A DNA stretch of 6,120 nucleotides, taken from the NCBI GenBank assembly GCA_009923895.1, contig RFSP01000118.1:1-6120 (forward strand). The letters run 5' to 3'. Origin of the DNA: Betaproteobacteria bacterium. Lineage in GTDB: Bacteria > Pseudomonadota > Gammaproteobacteria > Burkholderiales > Burkholderiaceae_C. The position numbers were made by a program, and so were the translations under genes. Shown one piece after another: positions 1-5,700 of this stretch. The notes beneath the pieces were generated by a model that was given only the letters and a program-made list of their open reading frames with translations, searched no databases and was not told the DNA's origin. The stretch's first letter is position 1; every line of letters starts with the position of its first letter.

Positions 1-720
1 TTTTGTGGGATCGCCTTCCATGCGCTCGCGCCACCGAGAGCGGAAGGCCGTTCTCGCGGCCTCGTCCATCGGAAACTCCCGTCCTGGGAGCAACTGCACT
101 TCTGGCACCGGATAGAGGCTGCGCTGGCTGTCGGGGTCAAAGGTGCGGATGGAGTCGACCTCGTCATCGAACAAATCCACCCGGTAAGGCACGGGCGAGC
201 CCATTGGAAAGAGGTCGATCAATCCTCCTCGAACCGCATATTCTCCAGGAGCCACCACTTGACTGACTGGCGTGTAACCGGCCAGCGTGAGCTGGGCTTT
301 GAGCGCAGACTCATCCAACCGGGTCTTTTGTTTGAAATGAAAGGTGGTGGCGGCCAGGAAAGAGGGCGGACAAATTCGAGTGGTCGCCGTGCTGGCGGGC
401 ACCAGCAGCACATCCAAATCCTTGCGCATCAAGCGCCACAGTGTGGCCAAGCGCTCGGAGATCAGATCTTGGTGGGGGCTGAAGGTGTCGTAGGGCAGGG
501 TCTCCCAATCGGGGAAGAGGGCCAGCCGAAGTGTGGGTTCAAAGAAAACGAGTTCGTCCGTCAGGCGCTGGGCATCGCCAGGGTCCGCACAAATGAGTGC
601 CGTGATGCGACCCTCGCTTGCCCGCTGTGCACACCATGTGGCCAACTGCAGTGCATCCGCCGACCCCCATGGCCGAGGCGACACATGCCGTTTTCCGGCG
701 GCGACAATGGGCAGTTGCAT
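1..720 (-). CDS. mfd: Transcription-repair coupling factor Mfd, N-terminal 240 residues (partial)
   Basis: Mfd is a cytoplasmic DNA translocase that removes RNA polymerase stalled at lesions and recruits UvrA for nucleotide excision repair. Only the first 240 codons are present; the frame is open through the left edge, where the RNAP-interaction and helicase domains would follow. What is visible matches the UvrB-like N-terminal module. Residues 72-90 hold the highly conserved WETLPYDTFSPHQD-ISERL stretch, 159-172 hold GEYAVRGGLIDLFP, and 183-200 hold the acidic LFDDEVDSIRTFDPDSQR block. There is no Walker A motif near residues 40-55, as expected for the degenerate UvrB-like module of Mfd, and this argues against UvrB itself. 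The start is the ATG at 718-720, giving the MQLP opening I recall from Burkholderiales Mfd. The frame stays open upstream but offers no better start. No Shine-Dalgarno sequence precedes it. It is divergent from ispD across a 42-base gap. Confidence 0.95.
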   Translation of the reverse strand, partial: MQLPIVAAGKRHVSPRPWGSADALQLATWCAQRASEGRITALICADPGDAQRLTDELVFFEPTLRLALFPDWETLPYDTFSPHQDLISERLATLWRLMRKDLDVLLVPASTATTRICPPSFLAATTFHFKQKTRLDESALKAQLTLAGYTPVSQVVAPGEYAVRGGLIDLFPMGSPVPYRVDLFDDEVDSIRTFDPDSQRSLYPVPEVQLLPGREFPMDEAARTAFRSRWRERMEGDPTK

Positions 721-745
721 GGGTTTTGAGGAGACGATAAGCAGT

Positions 746-757
746 GATTCTAGAATC
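746..757. promoter_or_regulatory. Palindromic candidate divergent promoter between mfd and ispD
   Basis: GATTCTAGAATC is a perfect 12-bp palindrome in the 42-base gap. It contains TAGAAT at 751-756 on the plus strand and, overlapping, TAGAAT at 752-747 on the minus strand. Each is a 5/6 match to the sigma-70 -10 consensus. A plus-strand start 6-7 bases downstream would fall at or next to the ispD ATG (763); a minus-strand start would fall near 740, about 20 bases before mfd. A weak -35 for the plus strand (TTGAGG, 726-731) has a long 19-base spacer, and no clear -35 is seen for the minus strand. Promoter function is inferred from position and sequence alone. Confidence 0.45.
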
Positions 758-762
758 TGAAC

Positions 763-1476
763 ATGCGCGCCGCCCGTGACCGCCTCTTTGCCCTGGTGCC
801 TTGTGCCGGCGTTGGCGCTCGCTCGGGGGCTTCATTGCCCAAGCAATATGCGTCCTTGGCCGGGCGACCGGCCGTGGCCCACACCTTGGAAGCGCTGGCG
901 GCCGTTGACGCTGTGGAAGCGATCTTGGTGGTGTTGTCCGCTGCCGATGCTGATTTTGAATCGCTCGTTCCTGAGTTCCAAGGTCCTCGGTCCTGGGTGG
1001 AACGTTGCGGCGGAGCCACCCGAGCAGCTTCAGTGACCGCGGGGCTGCATGCCTTGCGCGCCCGGGGTGCCAAGGACCAAGATTGGGTGTTGGTGCACGA
1101 CGCTGCTCGGTGCTTGCTCAGACCTGAGTGGGTGGAGCGGTTGATTGCCAGTTGTCTGGATCATGGTGTGGGTGGGCTTTTGGCCATGCCATTGGCCGAT
1201 ACGCTCAAAGAAGCCCAGGCGGACCGGGTGGTTGCCACCGTGCGTCGGCAAGACAAGTGGACCGCTCAGACCCCTCAGATGTTTCGATTGGGCTTGTTGC
1301 TCACGGCCTTGGAGGCTGCCACGGACGAGGTCACCGATGAGTCCAGCGCCGTTGAACGATTGGGTGAGTCTCCACTGTTGGTGCCCGGATCCTTTGAGAA
1401 TATCAAAGTGACCTACCCCGAGGACTTTGATCTGGCGCAACGGCTATTGGCCTCTCGAACGCAAGGAAACCGATGA
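763..1476 (+). CDS. ispD: 2-C-methyl-D-erythritol 4-phosphate cytidylyltransferase
   Basis: This cytoplasmic enzyme joins CTP and MEP to form CDP-methylerythritol, the third step of the MEP route to isoprenoids. The 237-residue length is normal for the family. The nucleotide-binding loop PCAGVGARSG...LPKQ lies at residues 13-28, with R20 and K27 in the positions of the E. coli catalytic Arg and Lys. VHDAAR is at 111-116, the TAQTPQMF block at 168-174, TDESSAVE at 191-198, and NIKVTYPEDF at 213-222 with the conserved Lys at 215. ATG 763 is the only start that keeps the glycine-rich loop near the N terminus; the next in-frame options would cut into it. No Shine-Dalgarno lies upstream, so initiation may be leaderless or nearly so. 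Its stop overlaps the ispF start (ATGA). In the bacteria I know this from, ispD and ispF are often adjacent or fused. Confidence 0.96.
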   Translation: MRAARDRLFALVPCAGVGARSGASLPKQYASLAGRPAVAHTLEALAAVDAVEAILVVLSAADADFESLVPEFQGPRSWVERCGGATRAASVTAGLHALRARGAKDQDWVLVHDAARCLLRPEWVERLIASCLDHGVGGLLAMPLADTLKEAQADRVVATVRRQDKWTAQTPQMFRLGLLLTALEAATDEVTDESSAVERLGESPLLVPGSFENIKVTYPEDFDLAQRLLASRTQGNR

Positions 1477-1955
1477 TGAACCTGCGCATTGGCGAAGGAT
1501 GGGATGTTCACGCCTTGGTGGAAGGTCGGCCGCTCATTTTGGGTGGCGTGCATGTGCCCCACTCGCGGGGCTTGTGGGGCCATTCCGACGCAGACGCCTT
1601 GTTGCATGCCATCTGCGATGCACTGTTGGGAGCGGCTGCGTTGGGAGACATTGGTCGGCATTTCCCCGATACCGATCCCGCTTTTCAGGGGGCCGACTCC
1701 CTGGTCTTGCTCCAACAGGTGGCTCGCCGTGTAAGGGCCGAAGGCTACGAGATTGGCAATGTGGACGCCACCATCATTGCTCAAGCCCCCAAATTGGCCC
1801 CGTGGATTCCGGCCATGTGTGAACGGATTGCACAGGCCTTGCAGTTGGGCCTTTCTCAGGTGAACGTGAAGGCCAAAACCGCAGAAAAAATGGGCCCTGT
1901 GGGCGAGGGTCGGGCCATTGAAGCTCGGGCCGTGTGCTTGCTACACAAGCAGTGA
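1473..1955 (+). CDS. ispF: 2-C-methyl-D-erythritol 2,4-cyclodiphosphate synthase
   Basis: IspF cyclises CDP-ME 2-phosphate to MEcPP with release of CMP, two steps after IspD in the MEP pathway; family members are homotrimers with a metal at each active site. The product is 160 residues, typical for the family. The metal ligands are visible as D11 and H13 (GWDVHAL) and H45 (HSDADALLH). Further signatures are DALLGAAALGDIGRHFPDTDP, GNVDATIIAQAPK and the C-terminal VNVKAKTAEKMG with GEGRAIEARAVCLL. Two adjacent ATGs (1473 and 1476) compete. AAGGA at 1463-1467 sits 5 bases before the first and 8 before the second, so the second, giving MNLRIGEGWD, is equally plausible or better and would shorten the protein by one residue. 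It overlaps ispD by 4 bases (or 1) and is probably translationally coupled. It converges with the kinase gene 10 bases downstream. Confidence 0.96.
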   Translation: MMNLRIGEGWDVHALVEGRPLILGGVHVPHSRGLWGHSDADALLHAICDALLGAAALGDIGRHFPDTDPAFQGADSLVLLQQVARRVRAEGYEIGNVDATIIAQAPKLAPWIPAMCERIAQALQLGLSQVNVKAKTAEKMGPVGEGRAIEARAVCLLHKQ

Positions 1956-1968
1956 CGACGGCTCGTCA
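1953..1968. repeat. Inverted repeat spanning the two convergent stop codons
   Basis: TGACGACGGCTCGTCA forms a perfect 6-bp stem with a CGGC tetraloop. The left arm begins with the ispF stop (TGA, 1953-1955) and the right arm ends with the kinase stop read on the minus strand (1966-1968). A second 6-bp hairpin (TGCTTG / CAAGCA, loop CTACA, 1935-1951) adjoins it within the end of ispF. Neither is followed by a T-tract on either strand, so an intrinsic terminator is not supported. A transcript-end stabilising or attenuating role is only a possibility. Confidence 0.5.
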
Positions 1969-2826
1969 ACGGACCCGTCGCAATCTCAGGTGCACGCTCA
2001 GTCCGCCTTGAGGAGGGTTGGCGACGCTGAGTTGTCCTCCCATGTGTGCAATGGTGCGCTCCACGATGGCCAGGCCCAAGCCCGCGCCATGGGCGTCGGT
2101 GCGCGAGGTGTTGACTCGGTAAAACGGCTGTGTGAGCCGGCCGAGGGCCTCTTCAGGCACCCCTGGACCCTGATCTCGGATGACACATTCGAACCACTCC
2201 TCTTCAGACCATCCCTGAATCGAAATCTCGCTGATATCGGTTTGCGGCGTCTTTCCGTAGCGGATGGCGTTTTCCAGCACATTGACCAGTGAGCGCTCCA
2301 GCCCAACGGGCTCCGCATAAACCTGCACGTCAGCCGGTACGCAACAGGTGACGGTCATGTCGGGTCGACAACGGTAGGGCTCTAACACCTCCTGCAACCA
2401 CGCCTCGAAAGGCAAGGGTTTCAATTCCACGCTCTGCGGCGCCTGGGGACGTGCGTAGGCCATGAATTGGCCCAAGGTATTTTGGGCTTGCTCGATGTCT
2501 TGCGCCATGTGTCGTCGCACCTCAGGATCGGCCACACTCAACTCCACTTCCAAACGCAGCCGAGACAGCGGGGTTCGCAAATCATGGCTGATGCCAGCCA
2601 ACATCAGAGTGCGTTCTTCGTCAGCTTGCTGCAGCCGATGCACCATTTGATTGAACCCTTGATTCAAATCGCGAATTTCTCGTGTGGCGCTGTCTTCTGG
2701 GAGGCGGTGATTCCATCGGCCCTCCATGACATGCTGCAACGCCACACCCATTTGCCGCAACGGGCGATTGATCAGGCCAGCTATCGCTGCCGAAGCAGCC
2801 ACCGTCGCAACCAAGGCGATGGCCAT
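1966..2826 (-). CDS. Sensor histidine kinase C-terminal fragment: TM2, HAMP, DHp and ATPase domains
   Basis: This 286-residue frame holds the whole catalytic half of the broken sensor kinase and might be made by internal initiation at ATG 2824-2826. Residues 1-18 are the second membrane segment. HAMP runs about 19-72 (INRPLRQM...IRDLNQGFNQMVHRL). The DHp H-box is GISHDLRTPLSRLRLEVEL with phospho-acceptor His81. The ATPase domain has an N-box (LVNVLENAIRYGK, Asn186), a G1 box DQGPGVP (218-224), an F-box-like QPFYRV and a G2 box GAGLGLAI (247-254). All residues expected for autophosphorylation and transfer are present. The frame is open upstream as far as about 3003, so the ATG is only its first conventional start; no strong Shine-Dalgarno precedes it. 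If made alone it would be a kinase with one membrane anchor and no periplasmic sensor. Confidence 0.7.
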   Translation of the reverse strand: MAIALVATVAASAAIAGLINRPLRQMGVALQHVMEGRWNHRLPEDSATREIRDLNQGFNQMVHRLQQADEERTLMLAGISHDLRTPLSRLRLEVELSVADPEVRRHMAQDIEQAQNTLGQFMAYARPQAPQSVELKPLPFEAWLQEVLEPYRCRPDMTVTCCVPADVQVYAEPVGLERSLVNVLENAIRYGKTPQTDISEISIQGWSEEEWFECVIRDQGPGVPEEALGRLTQPFYRVNTSRTDAHGAGLGLAIVERTIAHMGGQLSVANPPQGGLSVHLRLRRVR

Positions 2827-3104
2827 CCAGATGCCACCGGATCTGATCGGTCGCTGGGCTCCAGCGGGCGGATGTGCAAGAGGCCGACCTGGCCCAGCGA
2901 TTTCAAGAGCGTGACGCGTGCAATCCCATCCACTTGACCCAAGGCCGCCCGCGTCAAATTCACCAGGGCAGCGACCTGGCTGGCTTCTTTGATGGCGCGC
3001 GGCTCAAGCTCCAATGAGGTCAGGGTTTGCACCCAAGCAAAGACCCCTCCGCCCAGCAGCAGAGACAGCAAAGCGAAAGTCCGCCAAAAAAGACTCAGGG
3101 TCAT
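1966..3104 (-). pseudogene. EnvZ/OmpR-system type sensor histidine kinase, frame disrupted
   Basis: This is the inner-membrane sensor kinase partnered with the OmpR-type regulator immediately upstream. The ATG at 3102-3104 overlaps the regulator stop (ATGA), the normal arrangement for this pair. The first frame (3104 to a TAG at 2781) encodes 107 residues. A short cytoplasmic start and hydrophobic segment occupy about 7-27 (FALLSLLLGGGVFAWV), then comes a periplasmic part with LELEPRA, ASQVAALVNLTRAAL and IARVTLLKSL that I recognise from Burkholderiales EnvZ-like kinases. Homology appears to end around residue 85-90. The family match then resumes in the -1 frame as SGGIW-MAIALV, the second membrane segment, and runs to the end. 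Joined, the product would be about 378 residues against the roughly 430-450 I expect, so about 60 residues of the periplasmic domain plus the frame are lost. A real deletion, a shortened allele or a sequence error are all possible. Confidence 0.75.
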
Positions 3105-3838
3105 TCGCGCTCGTCTGGCACAAACACGTAGCCCACTCCCCAGACGGTTTGAATGTAGCGAGGCTGTGCGGGGTCGGGCTCCAGCATCTTGCGCAGACGC
3201 GAGACTTGGACATCCAAGCTTCGGTCAAAGGGCTCAAATTCTCGGCCGCGTGCCAGGTGGGCGAGGCGGTCTCGCGACAGCGGCTGCCGCGGGTGCCTGA
3301 CCAGGGCTTTGAGCATCGAAAACTCCCCTGTGGTCAGGGCGATTTGTTCGCCGTTTTTTTCTAGTCGGCGCAAGGAGAGATCCAATTCAAAGGGGCCAAA
3401 ACTGACAATTTGGGGCTCTTTGCTGGGCGCGCCAGGACTTTCTTCGGGTGGACGGCGTCGCAGCACGGCGTGGATGCGGGCCAGCAATTCCCGAGGATTG
3501 AAGGGCTTGGCCAGATAGTCATCGGCGCCGACTTCCAGTCCCACGATCCTGTCCACCTCTTCGGCCTTGGCGGTCAACATGATCACCGGCAAGGCATTGC
3601 GCTGCGCGCGCAAACTCCGGCAGATGGACAACCCATCCTCGCCCGGCAGCATGAGGTCCAAAATCACCAAATCAATCAGTTCACGAGACAGCACCCGCCG
3701 CATGGCGGGCGCATCTTCGGCCAGGAAGATCTCAAAGCCTTCTTGGGTCAGGTAGCGACGCAACAGGTCACGAATGCGTACATCGTCATCGACGACCAGC
3801 ACGCGATCAGGTTTGACGGGACAGTCGACGGTGGCCAT
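3101..3838 (-). CDS. ompR: OmpR-family DNA-binding response regulator
   Basis: This is a cytoplasmic two-component regulator that binds DNA when phosphorylated by its cognate EnvZ-type kinase, encoded next and overlapping by ATGA. Numbering from ATG 3838 (245 residues), the receiver domain spans about 10-127: acidic pocket D17-D18 (LVVDDD), phospho-acceptor D61 (VILDLMLPGEDG), T89 (VIMLTAK) and K111 (YLAKPF). A short linker (about 128-145) precedes the winged-helix domain, with FELDLSLRRL, the recognition-helix region DRSLDVQVSRLRKML and the wing YIQTVWGVGYVF. A TTG at 3850 is in frame and would add four residues, but GGAG at 3848-3845, six bases before ATG 3838, makes the ATG the better start. 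OmpR rather than another winged-helix regulator is inferred from overall similarity, the RRR-E-P linker and the kinase partner; its target genes are not known from this window. Confidence 0.93.
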   Translation of the reverse strand: MATVDCPVKPDRVLVVDDDVRIRDLLRRYLTQEGFEIFLAEDAPAMRRVLSRELIDLVILDLMLPGEDGLSICRSLRAQRNALPVIMLTAKAEEVDRIVGLEVGADDYLAKPFNPRELLARIHAVLRRRPPEESPGAPSKEPQIVSFGPFELDLSLRRLEKNGEQIALTTGEFSMLKALVRHPRQPLSRDRLAHLARGREFEPFDRSLDVQVSRLRKMLEPDPAQPRYIQTVWGVGYVFVPDERE

Positions 3839-3844
3839 GACGGA

Positions 3845-3848
3845 CTCC
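3845..3848 (-). promoter_or_regulatory. Ribosome binding site deciding the ompR start
   Basis: GGAG on the minus strand lies six bases (TCCGTC) before ATG 3838. It overlaps the upstream in-frame TTG at 3850, so using the TTG would place the ribosome site inside the gene. This supports the shorter 245-residue product. Confidence 0.65.
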
Positions 3849-3902
3849 AAAAGATGTCATGGCTCAATTCTGGAAAGCCCGTTCCCCCCTTGGGACTGAG
3901 CA

Positions 3903-3922
3903 GGCTCAATTTGTTACAAATT
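3903..3922. promoter_or_regulatory. Candidate OmpR-like binding site upstream of ompR
   Basis: On the plus strand, GTTACAAATT (3913-3922) matches GTTACATATT of the E. coli ompF F1 OmpR site, as I remember it, at 9 of 10 bases. It follows an AT-rich half (CAATTT). The core is an odd-centred palindrome, AATTTGT-T-ACAAATT (3908-3922). It overlaps the bdhA stop codon and lies 70-85 bases upstream of the ompR start, a fitting place for autoregulation. GGCTCAATT at its left edge (3903-3911) recurs at 3861-3869, 42 bases away. Function is inferred only. Confidence 0.35.
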
Positions 3923-4691
3923 ACTGCGCCACCCAACCGCCATCGACATTGATGGCTGCACCGCGAATGTTGTCGGCCGCCGCCGTGCACAAAAACACGG
4001 CCAATTCACCGAGTTGTTCTGGCGTGGTGAATTGAAGAGAGGGCTGCTTTTCAGCCAGCAAATTCCGTGTGGCTGCCGCATTGTCGAGCCCCATTTGTTG
4101 GGCACGCGCATCCACTTGTTTCTGAACCAAAGGCGTGAGGACCCAGCCTGGGCAGATGGCATTGACCGTGACACCGGTGGTCGCGGTCTCAAGGGCCACC
4201 GATTTGGTGAATCCCACCAGTCCGTGCTTGGCCGCCACATAAGCCGATTTTTGTGCGGAAGCGACCAGACCATGCGCGGAGGCCACGTTGATGATCCTCC
4301 CCCAGCCCTTGGAAAGCATGGACGGCAACGCCAAGCGCGTGGTGTGAAATGCGGAGGTCAAGTTGATCGCAATCACCGCATCCCAACGCTCGACGGGAAA
4401 GTGCTCCACTGCAGCCACGTGCTGGATGCCAGCGTTGTTGACCACGATGTCCAGCCCTCCCAGTTCGTCTTTCGCAAGCCTCATCAGGTCCTCGATTTCG
4501 GCGGGCTTGCTCATGTCGGCCCCGTGGTAGCTGACCTTGACATTGAACTCGCCCAATTGGGCCTTGGCTCCTTCCACGTCGCCAAAACCATTGAGCAAAA
4601 TGTCGGCCCCTTGGCGCGCCAGTGAGCGAGCAATGCCCAGGCCGATGCCGCTGGTGGAGCCGGTGACGAGGGCGGTTTTACCTTTCAACAT
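3921..4691 (-). CDS. bdhA: 3-Hydroxybutyrate dehydrogenase (SDR family)
   Basis: This is a cytoplasmic NAD-dependent enzyme that oxidises D-3-hydroxybutyrate to acetoacetate, the step that feeds polyhydroxybutyrate breakdown products into acetyl-CoA metabolism. The 256-residue classical short-chain dehydrogenase has the cofactor loop TGSTSGIG at 10-17, NNAG at 85-88 and the catalytic tetrad N110, S138, Y151 and K155 (YVAAK). Assignment to 3-hydroxybutyrate dehydrogenase rather than a generic SDR rests on family-specific blocks: LNGFGD, YHGADMSKPAEI, NNAGIQHVA, FHTTRLALP, NAICPGWVLTPLVQKQ, EKQPSLQFTTPEQLG and the C-terminal NVDGGWVAQ. The start ATG 4689-4691 has AGGA seven bases upstream (4702-4699). 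It lies 82 bases upstream of ompR on the same strand with no convincing terminator between, so some read-through into ompR is possible. It is divergent from the hydrolase gene across 139 bases. Confidence 0.95.
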   Translation of the reverse strand: MLKGKTALVTGSTSGIGLGIARSLARQGADILLNGFGDVEGAKAQLGEFNVKVSYHGADMSKPAEIEDLMRLAKDELGGLDIVVNNAGIQHVAAVEHFPVERWDAVIAINLTSAFHTTRLALPSMLSKGWGRIINVASAHGLVASAQKSAYVAAKHGLVGFTKSVALETATTGVTVNAICPGWVLTPLVQKQVDARAQQMGLDNAAATRNLLAEKQPSLQFTTPEQLGELAVFLCTAAADNIRGAAINVDGGWVAQ

Positions 4692-4830
4692 GGTGAATTC
4701 CTGATTTTTGAAGAAGTTCTGAGATTTTCCGATGGGGATTCATGCCATAAAGCTTAGGATGTCTGTCTGATACGGAGCTGACCCGCTGAGCAAGCCGCCT
4801 GCGCAGACCACCGAGGAAGGATTTTCGACC
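4692..4830. other. Divergent intergenic region between bdhA and the hydrolase gene
   Basis: These 139 bases should hold the promoters for bdhA (leftward) and the hydrolase-relA pair (rightward). The bdhA half (about 4692-4752) is AT-richer than the rest. I find no convincing -35/-10 pair: CATAAA at 4746-4751 and its surroundings are weak on both strands. The recognisable signals are AGGA for bdhA (4699-4702) and GAGGAAGG for the hydrolase (4813-4820). A short odd-centred palindrome AGAAGTTCT (4712-4720) is too small to interpret. Confidence 0.5.
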
Positions 4831-5700
4831 ATGAATTCGCCGCGCCTGCATCACGTTCAATGCCTAGACTCGCGGGGGCTGCATCGCATGGCTTACTGGG
4901 AGTGGGGTGATGCCCACAACCCGCGTGTCCTGGTGTGTGTGCACGGCCTCAGCCGGCAAGGCCGTGACTTTGACACATTGGCCCAAGACCTTTGCGGTCA
5001 CTACCGGGTGGTTTGTCCCGACGTGGTGGGCCGGGGGCAGTCGGAATGGCTGGAAGACCCCATGGGTTACGCGATCCCGAGTTACGTGGCCGACATGGTC
5101 ACTTTGTTGGCCCGACTCAACGCCGAACAAATCGATTGGGTCGGAACCTCTATGGGAGGCCTGATCGGCTTGGGAGTGGCGGGGCTCAAACATTCGCCGC
5201 TGCGTCGTTTGGTACTGAACGATGTGGGGCCTTCTTTGCAGCCGGTCGCCCTCACGCGAATTGGCAGCTACCTGGGCCAGCCCGTCAAATTCCAATCTTT
5301 GGAAGAGGCTGCGGATGCCTTGTGGAGCATTTCTCAAGGCTTTGGTCCCCACACCCGGGAGCAATGGTTGAACTTGACCCGCCCGCAAATCAAGGCGGAT
5401 GCTCAAGGGGGGTGGATCCCGCACTACGACCCGGCCATTGCTGTTCCCTTCAAGGCCGTGAGCCCCGAGATGTGGGCCGCTGGGGAGGCCCTCCTTTGGC
5501 AGACCTACGATCAGCTGAGACTGCCCACGCTCTTGCTGCGAGGCACAGACTCTGATTTGTTGTCGGCGCAGACGGCCCAGGCCATGACCCAGCGGGGGCC
5601 TCGAGCACGGGTGGTTGAATTCGCAGGCGTGGGACATGCTCCCACGTTAGTTCAAAACGATCAGCGCGCTGCAGTGCGGGAGTTCTTGCTGGCGCCATGA
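4831..5700 (+). CDS. Alpha/beta hydrolase, substrate unknown
   Basis: This is a 289-residue alpha/beta-hydrolase-fold protein, probably cytoplasmic because no signal peptide is seen. The oxyanion-hole motif HGL is at 38-40 (VCVHGLSRQGRDF), the strand-turn CPDVVGRGQSEW at 62-73, and the nucleophile elbow GTSMG at 105-109 with Ser107. The acid is probably Asp242 (LLRGTDSDLLS) and the histidine His269 (GVGHAPTL). The full triad therefore appears intact. A cap region lies about 136-220. The sequence gives no specific substrate; esterase, thioesterase or lactonase activities are all possible. GAGGAAGG lies 10 bases before the ATG. Its stop overlaps the relA start as ATGA, suggesting coupling. Its divergent neighbour bdhA acts on 3-hydroxybutyrate, so a hydroxybutyrate-ester substrate is conceivable but unproven. 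The pairing with relA is one I recall in related genomes. Confidence 0.9.
   Translation: MNSPRLHHVQCLDSRGLHRMAYWEWGDAHNPRVLVCVHGLSRQGRDFDTLAQDLCGHYRVVCPDVVGRGQSEWLEDPMGYAIPSYVADMVTLLARLNAEQIDWVGTSMGGLIGLGVAGLKHSPLRRLVLNDVGPSLQPVALTRIGSYLGQPVKFQSLEEAADALWSISQGFGPHTREQWLNLTRPQIKADAQGGWIPHYDPAIAVPFKAVSPEMWAAGEALLWQTYDQLRLPTLLLRGTDSDLLSAQTAQAMTQRGPRARVVEFAGVGHAPTLVQNDQRAAVREFLLAP

Noticed and set aside
259..729. 156-residue open frame on the plus strand
   Set aside because: It lies wholly opposite the well-matched mfd frame, has no recognisable domain and no ribosome site; a shadow of high-GC coding.
1030..1440. 136-residue open frame on the minus strand
   Set aside because: Antisense to ispD, whose motifs are intact throughout; composition is that of a shadow frame.
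1935..1968. Intrinsic terminators at the ispF/kinase junction
   Set aside because: Both stems are short (6 bp) and neither strand has a T-tract after them.
2781..2940. Programmed -1 frameshift joining the two kinase frames
   Set aside because: The direction is right for -1, but I see no slippery heptamer in the overlap, and the missing periplasmic residues would not be explained by frameshifting.
3882..3920. Terminator for bdhA around TGAGCAGGCTCA
   Set aside because: Arms of five bases with a two-base loop cannot fold as drawn, and no T-tract follows on the minus strand.
3410..3952. 180-residue open frame on the plus strand
   Set aside because: Opposite the receiver domain of ompR and rich in Gln/His, typical of an antisense shadow; no family resemblance.
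4014..4625. 203-residue open frame on the plus strand
   Set aside because: Antisense to bdhA, whose catalytic residues are all in place.
4678..4860. 60-residue minus-strand frame crossing the bdhA-hydrolase gap
   Set aside because: It overlaps the bdhA start and the hydrolase start in other frames, has no ribosome site, and shows no family features.
4864..5637. 257-residue open frame on the minus strand, nearly as long as the hydrolase
   Set aside because: Antisense to the hydrolase with its intact catalytic triad; His/Pro/Arg-rich with no recognisable motif.
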